A DNA stretch of 64,000 nucleotides from Streptomyces dysideae (GTDB lineage: Bacteria; Actinomycetota; Actinomycetes; Streptomycetales; Streptomycetaceae), in NCBI RefSeq assembly GCF_001514305.1, contig NZ_KQ949117.1:20754-84753 (forward strand), written 5' to 3'. Numbering within the stretch: position 1 is the stretch's first letter; every line of letters begins with the position of its first letter. This document shows positions 34,359 to 42,869 of the stretch, one piece after another. Under the pieces are notes generated by a model. The model saw only the letters and a program-made list of their open reading frames with translations, did no database searches and had not been told where the DNA came from. Both the position numbers and the translations under genes were made by a program.

Positions 34359-34392
34359 CCGGTGCCCCTCTGCCTTGGCGGAGGGGCACCGG
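34359..34392 (+). terminator. Terminator of the 62-residue gene
   Basis: 15-bp stem with one mismatch: CCGGTGCCCCTCTGC (34359-34373) and GCGGAGGGGCACCGG (34378-34392). Confidence 0.85.
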
Positions 34393-34405
34393 CGTATGCC
34401 CCGGA

Positions 34406-35400
34406 TTAGCGTGCGTTGCGCAGCCCGTCGTGTCGGCTTGGCGAGCGTCGGACAGTACTTCCGCCCTTCGCCGCAGCGGTGATGTGTTCGGGCATCCGGG
34501 CGGCGTCGGCGGGTAGGTCGGCCATGCGTCGCAGGCGCCACACGAGCACGTCGCTGATCGAACCGGCGGTGTCCAGCTCCCGCCGCGCGACGGCCTCGGT
34601 CAGCAGCTCCGTCGGGTCGTAGCCGGCGCTCTCGGCGTCGGCGAGCGTGGCGGCCAGGGCGTGCCAGCCCGGTTCGGCGAGGACCTGATCCGCCAGCTCC
34701 GGCACCGCCTGACACAGGTGGACGGTCTGCCTCTGGCGCAGGGGCCGGGACAGGCGCTGGCCCTGCCGGTACAGCACGCCCAGCGGGACGCCGGCCGCTG
34801 CCCGATAGGCGGCGCGCAGGTGCTCGGCGGCCTCCCGGGCAGCGGCTGCCTGCTGAGCGTGCCCCTTCTTGGCGTGCCAGTGAGCGGCGGCCGTGACGAA
34901 GAAGAACACCATGTCGATCACCATCGCCGAGGTCGCCCCGTCCTCCCCGCGGCCGAGCGCGGGCCCGCTGTAGACGAGGTCGCGGGCTGCCCGGCGCAGG
35001 GCGCGGTCGTGCCCGCTCTCGGCTTGGATGTGGGAGCGGGTGGCCCGCTCGAACACGAAGGCTGCCTCGCGTAGTTCGGCGCGGGTGTGGGCGGCGGAGG
35101 TCTTGGCGAGCGCGTCCAGGACCTCGCCGGCCGCTGCGATGTGCGCGGCCACCTGCCTGTCCTCACCGTGGTCGACGATCATCAGCGCTTGCCACGCAGC
35201 GGTGGCAGCACTGCGTCGCGCGGCGGCCGGACCGGTCGGCGCCGGGCCGGAGGATCGGGCGGACGGTGCGTTGTCGCTTTGGTCGGCGGCGTCGCTGTCG
35301 CCGGAGAAGCGTTTGCGGATGCGGGGCAGGGACAGGTCGGGGGAGAGGGTGGAGCCTGCGTAGAACACCGGCTCCTTCTCGCCGTTGCGGTTGTCCGGGA
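34406..35400 (-). pseudogene. Conjugative relaxase/mobilisation protein, C-terminal part only
   Basis: Open from about 35400 with no start of its own: NRNGEKEPVFYAGSTLSPDL then SLPRIRKRF, a signature seen in actinobacterial plasmid relaxases just after the nuclease domain. An Ala-rich helical region follows (WQALMIVDHGEDRQVAAHIA, FERATRSHIQAESGHDRALR), ending HDGLRNAR. The catalytic His-hydrophobe-His and Tyr region is missing. GTG 35368 could initiate a 320-residue product without nuclease activity. Evidence of a former mobilisable plasmid or ICE in this place. Confidence 0.6.
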
Positions 35401-35404
35401 GGGC

Positions 35405-35730
35405 GTCCGGCCGCGGGCCTGCGCTACGACGGCGACACCCTGTATCTGCCGAAGGTCCCGCTCAACAACGGCCAGCACTTCGAAGTGCTGGCCCTGCTGA
35501 CCGGAGGGGCGGTCGGCGACGACGTCGAGGTGAGTGGCGGTATCCGCGACGGCGAGGTGAAGCGCAACCAGAGTCTGGGCTTCCGGCAGCCGACCGTCAG
35601 TCACCATCTGAAGGTCATGACCGAGGCGGGCCTGTTGAACCGCGAGCGCCGCGGCACCTGGTCCTGGTACTCGGTGAACTACGACGGCCTGAACCGAGTG
35701 CGCGCGATCTTGGACCCCCCGTCGGCGATC
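35405..35730 (+). pseudogene. Chimeric remnant: unknown segment fused to an ArsR-family C-terminus
   Basis: Residues LRYDGDTLYLPKVPLNNGQH and FEVLALLTGGAVGDD come from a protein I do not recognise. From about 35577 the same frame reads RQPTVSHHLKVMTEAGLLNR and RRGTWSWYSVNYDGLNRVRA, the recognition helix and wing of an ArsR repressor. The N-terminal ArsR helices are missing, and the end runs into unrelated sequence. It lies just beyond the intact arsenic locus. Confidence 0.65.
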
Positions 35731-35889
35731 TCGCGATGGCGGCCTCCAGCCAGGTGTAGTCCGCAGCGTTCCTCGAAGGCGCCGGTCAAGCCGTGCGTCT
35801 GTATGGATTCGTGCGCGGCGAAGGGAGCGGCCTTCCGCGGGGCCGCCCCCTTCACTGCGTGACGGCGCTCATCGCGTGATGCCGCCGGC

Positions 35890-36213
35890 TCAGCCGAGGT
35901 AGTCGGCGAGGTCGCGCTCCAGTGCGGCCTTCGGCTTGGCGCCGACGATGGTCTTGGCGAGTTCGCCGCCGACGTAGACGTTCATCGTGGGGATGGACAT
36001 CACGCCGAACTGCGCGGCGGTGGCCGGGTTCTCGTCGATGTTCAGTTTGACGATCTCGATCTTGCCGCCGTGCTCGGCCACGATCGCCTCCAGTGAGGGG
36101 GTGAGCTGGCGGCACGGGCCGCACCAGGCCGCCCAGAAGTCGACGAGCACGGGCTTGTCGCTGGTGAGGACGTCCTGCTCGAAGGAGTCGTCGGTGACAT
36201 TCTTGAGGGCCAT
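35890..36213 (-). CDS. trxA: Thioredoxin
   Basis: 107 residues from ATG 36213, with GAGGAAAG upstream. The active site is VLVDFWAAWCGPCRQLTPSL, the cis-Pro motif is GVMSIPTMNVYVGG. Typical Trx1 length. It directly follows trxB (33-bp gap) and arsC, and so probably supplies electrons to the arsenate reductase in this operon rather than being the housekeeping thioredoxin. Confidence 0.93.
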   Translation of the reverse strand: MALKNVTDDSFEQDVLTSDKPVLVDFWAAWCGPCRQLTPSLEAIVAEHGGKIEIVKLNIDENPATAAQFGVMSIPTMNVYVGGELAKTIVGAKPKAALERDLADYLG

Positions 36214-36246
36214 GTTGCTTTCCTCGTGTGCGTGGGGCGGGTGCCG

Positions 36247-37233
36247 TCAGACGGTGACGGCCTCGGCCGGTACGGGCTGGGCGTCGGCGAGGGCGGCAAG
36301 GTACCGCTCGGCGTCCAGGGCTGCTGCACAGCCGGAGCCCGCAGCGGTGATCGCCTGCCTGTAGGTGTGGTCGACCACGTCACCGGCGCCGAAGACGCCG
36401 GGGATGTTCGTGCGCGTGGAGGGGGAGGCGACCTTGAGGTAGCCCTCGTCGTCCAGGTCCAGCTGGCCGGTGACCAAGTCGGTGCGCGGGTCGTGGCCGA
36501 TGGCGACGAAGAGGCCGGTGGCCGGGAGCTGTGAGGTCTCGCCGGTGACGGTGTCGCGCAGGGTGAGCCCGGCGAGCTTGCCGCCCGCCTCGTGGATCTC
36601 GGCGACCTCGCGGTTCCAGGCGAAGGAGATCTTCGGGTCGCCGAAGGCCCGGTCCTGCATGGTCTTGGAGGCCCGCAGGGTGTCGCGGCGGTGGACGATG
36701 GTCACGGACTTGGCGAAGCGGGAGAGGAAGGTGGCCTCCTCCATCGCGGTGTCACCGCCGCCGACCACCACGATGTCGTGCTCGCGGAAGAAGAAGCCGT
36801 CGCAGGTCGCGCAGTACGACACGCCCCGGCCGGAGAGCGCGTCCTCGCCCGGCAGGCCCAGCTTGCGGTGCTGCGAGCCGGTCGCCACGATCACGGCCTT
36901 CGCCCGGTGGACCGTACCCGCGCTGTCCGTTACGGTCTTGACGGCGCCGGTGAGGTCGACCTCGACGACGTCGTCGGGAACGAGCTCGGCGCCGAAACGC
37001 TCGGCCTGGGCCCGCATGTTCTCCATCAGCTCCGGGCCCATGATGCCGTCGCGGAAGCCGGGGAAGTTCTCCACCTCGGTCGTCTGCACCAGCGCGCCTC
37101 CGGCCGTGACCGCGCCCTCGAAGACCAGCGGCTTCAGCGAAGCGCGGGCGGTGTAGAGAGCGGCGGTGTATCCCGCGGGGCCGGAACCGATGACGATGAC
37201 GTTGCGGATGTCCGTAGTCGTGCTCGTGCTCAT
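36247..37233 (-). CDS. trxB: Thioredoxin reductase
   Basis: 328 residues from ATG 37233, overlapping the arsC stop. FAD motif VIGSGPAGYTAALYTARASL, redox-active SYCATCDGFFFREHDIVVVG with the CATC pair, NADPH motif GGGDTAMEEATFLSRFA, and the C-terminal FAD site GVFGAGDVVDHTYRQAITAA. Reduces thioredoxin with NADPH. In Streptomyces ars operons this gene is sometimes called arsT. Confidence 0.94.
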   Translation of the reverse strand: MSTSTTTDIRNVIVIGSGPAGYTAALYTARASLKPLVFEGAVTAGGALVQTTEVENFPGFRDGIMGPELMENMRAQAERFGAELVPDDVVEVDLTGAVKTVTDSAGTVHRAKAVIVATGSQHRKLGLPGEDALSGRGVSYCATCDGFFFREHDIVVVGGGDTAMEEATFLSRFAKSVTIVHRRDTLRASKTMQDRAFGDPKISFAWNREVAEIHEAGGKLAGLTLRDTVTGETSQLPATGLFVAIGHDPRTDLVTGQLDLDDEGYLKVASPSTRTNIPGVFGAGDVVDHTYRQAITAAGSGCAAALDAERYLAALADAQPVPAEAVTV

Positions 37234-37643
37234 GCCTGCGGCTCCGGCGCGATCTCCTTGATCAGGCCCTCGACGAGCACCTTGATCTCGTCCCGGATCG
37301 GACGCACCGCCTCGACGCCCTGGCCGGCGGGGTCGTCCAGCTGCCAGTCCAGGTACCGCTTGCCGGGGAAGACGGGGCAGGTGTCGCCGCAGCCCATGGT
37401 GATGCAGACGTCGGACTCCTTCACGGCGTCGACGGTGAGCATCTTCGGAACCTCGGTGGAGATATCGATGCCGACCTCACGCATGGCCTCGACGGCGGCC
37501 GGGTTCACGCCGGCGCCCGGGTTGGAGCCGGCGGAACGGACCTCGACACGGTCCCCGGCCAGGTGGGTCAGCCACGCGGCGGCCATCTGGGAACGGCCGG
37601 CGTTGTGGACACAGACGAACAGCACGGAGGGCTTGTCGGACAT
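37230..37643 (-). CDS. arsC: Thioredoxin-coupled arsenate reductase (LMW phosphatase fold)
   Basis: 137 residues from ATG 37643. The P-loop VLFVCVHNAGRSQMAAAWL carries the nucleophilic Cys. The resolving cysteines are in ITMGCGDTCPVFPGKRYLDW, the arrangement seen in the thioredoxin-linked class, and the general-acid Asp is in YLDWQLDDPAGQ. Reduces arsenate to arsenite for export by Acr3. Operon arsC-trxB-trxA reads away from arsR-acr3. Confidence 0.92.
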   Translation of the reverse strand: MSDKPSVLFVCVHNAGRSQMAAAWLTHLAGDRVEVRSAGSNPGAGVNPAAVEAMREVGIDISTEVPKMLTVDAVKESDVCITMGCGDTCPVFPGKRYLDWQLDDPAGQGVEAVRPIRDEIKVLVEGLIKEIAPEPQA

Positions 37644-37704
37644 CAGGAGGGTCTCACTTGTCTCGCGACGGCATAAGGCGTGAATGACTTCAGTACCCGG
37701 TGGT

Positions 37705-37760
37705 GTCAGTCACCACTGATGTGAGAGTATCAGTCCATGATGACGTCAGTCGACACTGAT
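37705..37760. promoter_or_regulatory. Pair of ArsR operator sites between arsC and arsR
   Basis: Two near-identical dyads, TCAGTCACCACTGA (37706-37719) and TCAGTCGACACTGA (37746-37759), lie 40 bp apart. ATCAGT at 37729-37734 sits between them. The second lies inside the first codons of arsR, where a repressor would block both divergent promoters. Confidence 0.7.
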
Positions 37761-38045
37761 CTGATCCGGGTTCTGGCCGACCCGCTCAGGCTTCGAATCG
37801 TGACCCTGCTCGCCCGCGAGACGCTGTGCACCAGCCACTTGGTGGAGGAGACCGGTGCCAAGCAGACCAACCTCTCCAACCATCTGAGAGTGCTGCGCGA
37901 GGCCGGGGTCGTCGAGACCGAGCCCTGCGGCCGGTACACGTACTACAAGCTGCTCCCGGACGTCATCGCCCAGCTCGCCGGCCAGTTCGCCGACCTGGCC
38001 GAGTCCGCCCGTACCGCGAACGAGAACAAGAGGGCCTGCCCGTGA
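37737..38045 (+). CDS. arsR: ArsR-family arsenic-responsive repressor
   Basis: 102 residues from ATG 37737 (ATG 37740 equally possible). LIRVLADPLRLRIVTLLARE, then CTSHLVEETGAKQTNLSNHL and RVLREAGVVETEPCGRYTYY form the winged helix. Cysteines occur in RETLCTSHL, TEPCGRY and the C-terminal KRACP, possible As(III) ligands. No Shine-Dalgarno is visible, so the mRNA may be leaderless. The stop overlaps the acr3 GTG. Confidence 0.9.
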   Translation: MMTSVDTDLIRVLADPLRLRIVTLLARETLCTSHLVEETGAKQTNLSNHLRVLREAGVVETEPCGRYTYYKLLPDVIAQLAGQFADLAESARTANENKRACP

Positions 38046-39127
38046 CCCGCACCGAAACACCCGCGACCGTGGAGGAGTCCTCGGTCGTCGCGAAGCTCTC
38101 CACGCTGGACCGCTTCCTCGCGGTGTGGATCCTGATCGCCATGGCCCTCGGCCTCGGCCTCGGCCGTGCCATCCCCGGCCTGAACGACGCCCTGGCCAAG
38201 GTCGAGATCGGCGGCATCTCCCTGCCGATCGCCGTCGGCCTGCTCATCATGATGTACCCGGTCCTGGCCAAGGTCCGCTACGACAAGCTCGACGCCGTCA
38301 CCGGCGACAAGCCGCTCATGATCTCCTCGCTGGTCATCAACTGGATCGTCGGCCCGGCGGTGATGTTCGCGCTGGCCTGGATCTTCCTGTCTGACCTGCC
38401 CGAGTACCGCACCGGCCTGATCATCGTCGGACTCGCCCGCTGCATCGCCATGGTCATCATCTGGAACGACCTGGCCTGCGGCGACCGGGAGGCGGCTGCC
38501 GTCCTGGTGGCGCTGAACTCGGTCTTCCAGGTTCTGGCGTTCGGCCTGCTCGGCTGGTTCTACCTCGACCTGCTGCCCGGCTGGCTGGGTCTGGGCGACG
38601 GCGAGCACCTCGACATCTCCATGTGGAAGATCGCCCTGAACGTCGTCATCTTCCTCGGCGTCCCGCTGCTGGCAGGTTTCCTCACCCGCCGCATCGGCGA
38701 GCAGAAGCTGGGCCGCGAGAAGTACGAGTCCGACTTCCTGCCGAAGATCGGCCCGTGGGCCCTGTACGGCCTGCTCTTCACGATCGTCATCCTCTTCGCC
38801 CTGCAGGGGAAGACCATCACCTCGCAGCCGCTGGACGTGGCCCGCATCGCGCTGCCACTGCTGGTGTACTTCGCGGTGATGTGGTTCGGCACGTTCGCCC
38901 TCGGCAAGGTCATAGGCCTGGCCTACGACCGCACGGCGACCCTCGCCTTCACCGCGGCCGGCAACAACTTCGAGCTGGCCATCGCGGTCGCCATCGCCAC
39001 CTTCGGCGTCACCTCCGGCCAGGCGCTGTCCGGTGTCGTCGGTCCGCTCATCGAGGTCCCGGTCCTGGTCGCGCTGGTGTACGTGTCGCTGGCCTGGCGG
39101 CGCAAGTTCAGCACCGCCCAGCGCTGA
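38042..39127 (+). CDS. acr3: Acr3 arsenite efflux permease
   Basis: 361 residues from GTG 38042, overlapping the arsR TGA. Ten hydrophobic segments, with the family motifs IVGLARCIAMVIIWNDLACG (the essential Cys in TM4), NSVFQVLAFGLLGWFYL and LAFTAAGNNFELAIAVAIAT. Exports arsenite using the proton gradient; inner membrane. No arsO follows it here; a truncated arsO lies 36 kb to the left at 1580-2241. Confidence 0.94.
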   Translation: MTRTETPATVEESSVVAKLSTLDRFLAVWILIAMALGLGLGRAIPGLNDALAKVEIGGISLPIAVGLLIMMYPVLAKVRYDKLDAVTGDKPLMISSLVINWIVGPAVMFALAWIFLSDLPEYRTGLIIVGLARCIAMVIIWNDLACGDREAAAVLVALNSVFQVLAFGLLGWFYLDLLPGWLGLGDGEHLDISMWKIALNVVIFLGVPLLAGFLTRRIGEQKLGREKYESDFLPKIGPWALYGLLFTIVILFALQGKTITSQPLDVARIALPLLVYFAVMWFGTFALGKVIGLAYDRTATLAFTAAGNNFELAIAVAIATFGVTSGQALSGVVGPLIEVPVLVALVYVSLAWRRKFSTAQR

Positions 39128-39233
39128 CACCGGCACCGTAGGAGAGCTGATGAACTGCCTGGACACCTCACGTGTTCAAGCCGGAGTGCGGGCAGGGGAA
39201 CTGGGCCTGACCCGCAGGTGATCAACGCCAAGC

Positions 39234-39641
39234 TCAGACATCCTTGATCTGGACGCGGTCGCCGCACAGTTTCGACCAGTCGTCGCGGTCCGAAGTCAGC
39301 ACCAGGACGGGCGCCGGGACGCGGAGCGCCATCGCGGCGACGAGAGCATCGACGGCGTACTTGTGGCCGTGCAGGCCGCCGGCGTCGCTCAGCAGCTGTA
39401 CCGCGGTGAGGCTGTCCGCCTGGGTGACGTCCTGGACCTGAAGACGGGAGAGCACCCAGTGCAGCCGGGCGGTATCCGTCTTGCCGTAGACGGCCTCCAC
39501 CACCGTCGGAGCCGACACGAGGACGGGCACACCGACGCGCCGGGCGGCTTCGATCCGGGTGACCATCAGGTGGTCGTTGCGCAGGAGCAGCGACAGCGCC
39601 TGGGAATCCAGAACCAGGGACCTGGCCGCGGGTGCCTTCAT
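39234..39641 (-). CDS. vapC: PIN-domain toxin
   Basis: 135 residues from ATG 39641, overlapping the antitoxin stop. LVLDSQALSLLLRNDHL (first Asp), SAPTVVEAVYGKTDTARLHW (Glu), YAVDALVAAMALRVPAPVLV (Asp) and LTSDRDDWSKLC (Asp) outline a complete PIN fold. Expected RNase toxin, third PIN system in the window and distinct from the other two. RNA target unknown. Confidence 0.82.
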   Translation of the reverse strand: MKAPAARSLVLDSQALSLLLRNDHLMVTRIEAARRVGVPVLVSAPTVVEAVYGKTDTARLHWVLSRLQVQDVTQADSLTAVQLLSDAGGLHGHKYAVDALVAAMALRVPAPVLVLTSDRDDWSKLCGDRVQIKDV

Positions 39642-39922
39642 GCGGCGCTGTCGCCGGACGCGTACGGCGCCGGTGCGTCACCGAACAGTTCGCGCTGCGC
39701 CGCCTGGATTTCGGCCTCGCTCAGCGGCTCGTGCTCGGCTTCGTAGGCGGTCACGATCTCGGCGAGGCCGTCCATCGCCAGCTGATGCCGGACCGCCGCG
39801 GTCACGTACGCGGACACGCCGCGCTTGCCGGTGCGCGTTCGCAGAGCACCGAGGAGTTCTGAGGGCATCGAGACGGAGATGTTCTCCGTGCCACCGGGGC
39901 GGGGTGACTTCATTGGGGCCAT
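39638..39922 (-). CDS. Antitoxin of the third PIN system
   Basis: 94 residues from ATG 39922 (ATG 39913 possible). ENISVSMPSELLGALRTRTG, then VSAYVTAAVRHQLAMDGLAE is a ribbon-helix-helix or MetJ/CopG-like DNA-binding fold. The tail (SEAEIQAAQRELFGDAPAPY) would cover the toxin. No ribosome-binding site, and TACTAG directly before the start suggests a leaderless mRNA. A dyad at 39925-39938 is the likely operator. Confidence 0.78.
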   Translation of the reverse strand: MAPMKSPRPGGTENISVSMPSELLGALRTRTGKRGVSAYVTAAVRHQLAMDGLAEIVTAYEAEHEPLSEAEIQAAQRELFGDAPAPYASGDSAA

Positions 39923-39924
39923 TC

Positions 39925-39938
39925 TAGTACATCGACTA
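39925..39938. promoter_or_regulatory. Dyad at the antitoxin promoter
   Basis: TAGT-ACATCG-ACTA immediately upstream of the antitoxin start on the minus strand. Confidence 0.4.
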
Positions 39939-40088
39939 TTACAGCGTCTGGTGTGCTGCGCAGCCTGCATCCGGCGCGGGCGTTGACGTGTAATCCAGGC
40001 ACCGCCCCGTAACGACCAGCGCGATCGTTACGGCATCGGACTGTCCAGGCCCGACCGGACACCCAGGGGCAGGAGACTCTGCCCATCA

Positions 40089-40117
40089 GCGGCCTCCGGC
40101 CGTGGGCCGGAGGCCGC
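40089..40117. terminator. Strong hairpin between the TA pair and GH43 gene
   Basis: 13-bp perfect stem GCGGCCTCCGGCC / GGCCGGAGGCCGC, 3-nt loop. It is far from any stop codon, so the gene it once served may be gone. The rest of 39940-40362 shows no gene. Confidence 0.7.
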
Positions 40118-40362
40118 ATTCCTGGACCACGCATCAGATGCGTGCCGCCCGGACGCGGAGCGAGAGCGGGCGACCCGGGAGTACCTCCCACGCCCCTGAT
40201 GAGGGTCTGTCGCGAAAAGGGGCGCCGATTCATGACAGCACCCGCGCGCCGCCCTGAGGTGACGCGCCGATGGCTCACTGATCACATCGCTCTTCGCGTA
40301 GCCCGGTCGCCCGGCCCGGTTCCGGTCCCTCGCGGAAACCGGACCGGTGCGTCCGGCCGGTC

Positions 40363-41808
40363 CTACTCCTTGTAGAAGGTGGCGTCCTGCCGGGCGACGG
40401 TGGTGGTCACCGGCTGGGTGTAGAGCAGGTAGTTGTAGTGCCGGATGTAGCGGCCGGGGAAGTTGAACGACTCGTACGACACAGCCGCGGGGTCGGCGAG
40501 ACCGGCCCGCTCGTGGAACGAGGCGTCGTTGTCGAACAGGGTGCTGCCGTCGTCCTTCTCCACCCACACCTCGTTGTTCTTGTGGCGCAGGTAGTAGCCG
40601 GGGAAGTTGGCCGATTCGAGGGAGACCGTGCCGTTGCCGGCCAGGCCGGGGACGACGCGGAACTGCGAGTCGGCGAGTTCGGTGACGTTGGACTCGGTCT
40701 TGGCCCGGAACTCCCAGTGCCGGATGAACTTGTCCGGGAAGTTGTACGAGGAGAAGCGGACGGGGGTGACACCGTCGGCGACGGGGATGCCGAAGTTGGG
40801 CGTGCCGTCGGCGTTCCAGTACACCTTCTGGTAGCGGGTGCGGCGGTTGGGGTCCTTGAGCGGGTCGCCGACGATGTCCTTGTAGTTGCGGGCGTGGTAG
40901 ACGAGGATGTCCGACTTGCCGTCCTCGGAGACCGTGAAGGAGTTGTGGCCGGGGCCGTACTGGCTGGTCTTGTCGTTGCTCTTGAGGACCGGCGTGGGAG
41001 TCTTGCTCCAGGAGGCCGGGTTCATCAGGTCGGCGGTGGCGTCGGCGGTCAGCAGACCGAGGCAGTAGTTGGCGTTGGTGGCGCTGGCCGAGTAGGTCAT
41101 GAAGACCTTGCCGTTCTTCTGGATGACGGCCGGGCCCTCGTTGACGCGGGCGCCGGCCGTCTCCCAGGCGTACTGGGGCTTGGAGATCATGGCCGGGGTG
41201 CCCTCGATGGTCCAGGGGTTGGCCATCTTCGCCAGGTACAGTTGCGTGCCCTTGCCGAACGCCGGGTCCTCCTGGGCCCAGCTCAGGTAGCGGGTGCCGT
41301 TGTGCGTGAACGTGGTGGCGTCCAGCGAGAAGGTGTCCATGGGCAGGCTGATCCTGCCCTTCTCGGTCCAGGTGCCGGTGATCGGGTTGGCGGCGCTGGT
41401 CTCCAGGACGTACGGGCGGATCCGCCAGATGTCGTTGGACCAGCCGGCCGTGAAGTAGATGTACCACTTGCCGTCGATGAAGTGGATCTCCGGGGCCCAG
41501 ATGTGGGCGCCCATCTCACCGGTGGCGTGCTTGGTCCAGATCGTGGTCTCCGGGGCCGTGGCGAGGCCCTGGAGGGTGGTCGCCCGGCGCATGACGATCC
41601 TGTCGTACGCGGGGACCGTGGCGGTGAAGTAGTAGAAGCCGTCGGTGTGCTTGAAGATGTGCGGGTCGGCGCGCTGCTCGGCTATCGGGTTGGTGAAGGT
41701 GACGGCGGGGGACGCGGGCACGGCGGCCTGGGCGGGGGTGGTCCCGGTGGTGAGCACGGCGAGCGCGGCCGCCGCGGCCACCAGAACCCGTCTGGCGAGA
41801 TGTCTCAT
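40363..41808 (-). CDS. Secreted GH43 arabinan-active enzyme with AbfB-type arabinose-binding domain
   Basis: 481 residues from ATG 41808. Signal peptide MRHLARRVLVAAAAALAVLT ending AQAA. The GH43 five-bladed propeller starts FTNPIAEQRADPHIFKHTDG (catalytic base Asp), continues GAHIWAPEIHFIDGKWYIYF and VNEGPAVIQKNGKVFM (acid Glu), with QYGPGHNSFT. The last 145 residues are an AbfB beta-trefoil (SSYNFPDKFIRHWEFRAKTE, SANFPGYYLRHKN, ESFNFPGRYIRHYN). Acts on arabinofuranosyl side chains outside the cell. A terminator-like repeat is present near 40318-40352. Confidence 0.92.
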   Translation of the reverse strand: MRHLARRVLVAAAAALAVLTTGTTPAQAAVPASPAVTFTNPIAEQRADPHIFKHTDGFYYFTATVPAYDRIVMRRATTLQGLATAPETTIWTKHATGEMGAHIWAPEIHFIDGKWYIYFTAGWSNDIWRIRPYVLETSAANPITGTWTEKGRISLPMDTFSLDATTFTHNGTRYLSWAQEDPAFGKGTQLYLAKMANPWTIEGTPAMISKPQYAWETAGARVNEGPAVIQKNGKVFMTYSASATNANYCLGLLTADATADLMNPASWSKTPTPVLKSNDKTSQYGPGHNSFTVSEDGKSDILVYHARNYKDIVGDPLKDPNRRTRYQKVYWNADGTPNFGIPVADGVTPVRFSSYNFPDKFIRHWEFRAKTESNVTELADSQFRVVPGLAGNGTVSLESANFPGYYLRHKNNEVWVEKDDGSTLFDNDASFHERAGLADPAAVSYESFNFPGRYIRHYNYLLYTQPVTTTVARQDATFYKE

Positions 41809-41831
41809 GTTTCTGTTGCGGCCCTTCGGGA

Positions 41832-42005
41832 TCAGGCGGCCGTGGGGACGAGCCGCCACTGCTGGCAGGTGTTGCTGAGCCAGCGCCACCGGCGTACGTC
41901 GGTACCGTTGGCGTGCCGCGGTCGGCGACGTCCATGACCTTGCCGATGAGGCGTTGACGATGCGGGCGTAGTCGCCGCCGAGGTAGACCAGGCCGAACAA
42001 TGTTC
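41832..42005 (-). pseudogene. C-terminal lectin-domain remnant of another glycosidase
   Basis: The minus strand, over two frames, gives YLGGDYARIVNASS, then a VMDVADRGT-like stretch and NGTDVRRWRWLSNTCQQWRL before VPTAA and TGA at 41832. This is the last repeat of a ricin-type/CBM13 domain (QQW). The enzyme it belonged to is gone. Confidence 0.6.
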
Positions 42006-42149
42006 GACAGTACGAACGGCGTGCGGAACTGCGGACGAAACGTAAAGGCGGCTCAGGCGCGGCGTCAATGGGTGGAACGAAACCGATATCCCGAACGCCG
42101 CCGACCACCCGAGAAGCCACTATCAGCCACACGACAAGCCACTTCGAAC

Positions 42150-42739
42150 TGCTGCCGGCGCCGGAACGGATATTGCCACCGTTGCCCAGGCCGATGCCCT
42201 CGCCGAAGCGATCGGTATCCGCTGGCGCCTCATGGTCTACCTCGGCGTGTAGGGCCCGACGCGACCCGAGGAACTCGCCGGTCTTCGCCGCAGCGGGTTC
42301 CTGGCGAGTCCAAGTCCGACGCCGGGGTCCGCACCGTCGTCCTCCCGGCGTTTCTCCACAGGGAAGTGAAGCGGCATCTCGCCTGGTACACGGAGAAGGG
42401 GCCCGATGGACTGCTGTTCGTCGGCGAGAAGGGCGCGCCGTTCCGGCGTACTTCCTTCGGTCGGAAGTGGCGGCGCGCCCGTGCGGTTGCCGGACGGCTT
42501 TCGCTTTTACGGCCTTCGTCACACCGGCCACACGCTCTCGACCCGCTCGGGCGCCACGCTCAAGGACACGATGGTTCGTGCGGGCCAGTCCTCTGATCTA
42601 CCAGCACTCCGATGTGGAGCGGCAACGGGAGGTCGCTGCCGGCCTCGACGACCTGGTGCGCGCGGAGCGTGCGAAGCACCACAGTGACGACCCTGCACCC
42701 CTACCCGCGCACCACAACGAGGAGGCTGCCGAGGGCTAA
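42150..42739 (+). pseudogene. int: Decayed tyrosine integrase, sibling of the one at the right end
   Basis: Pieces in several frames follow the catalytic half of the integrase at 52431-53804: RWRLMVYLGV then a stop, RPEELAGLR, SKSDAGVRTVVLPAFLHREV, GEKGAPFRRTSFGRKWRRAR, FRFYGLRHTGHTLSTRSGAT and LIYQHSDVERQREVAAGLDD. At least four frame breaks and one in-frame stop are present. It ends 82 bp before the left 49-bp tRNA repeat, the same arrangement as the intact gene, so it marks a second, older element beside this one. Confidence 0.88.
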
Positions 42740-42785
42740 TGGTGCGGTTGTGGTGCGCGCCCCGCGCACCGTCTAGACAACAAAG

Positions 42786-42816
42786 AACCCCCCTCGGGCT
42801 GCTGGCCTGGGGGGTT
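42786..42816 (+). terminator. Terminator after the decayed integrase
   Basis: AACCCCCC (42786-42793) pairs with GGGGGGTT (42809-42816), just before the tRNA repeat. Confidence 0.7.
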
Positions 42817-42820
42817 TACG

Positions 42821-42869
42821 TGGAGCGGGTGACGAGAATCGAACTCGCGCTCTCAGCTTGGGAAGCTGA
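42821..42869 (-). other. Left attachment site: 49-bp copy of the tRNA-Gly(CCC) 3' part
   Basis: Identical over 49 bp to 53854-53902, covering CCA, acceptor strand, T-arm, variable loop and the anticodon arm of tRNA-Gly. After 42869 the sequence leaves the tRNA. This is the usual signature of site-specific integration into a tRNA 3' end and defines an 11-kb element between the two copies. Confidence 0.92.

Noticed and set aside
42821..42869. Second functional tRNA-Gly
   Set aside because: Only the 3' 49 nt are present; the D-arm and 5' acceptor strand are absent.
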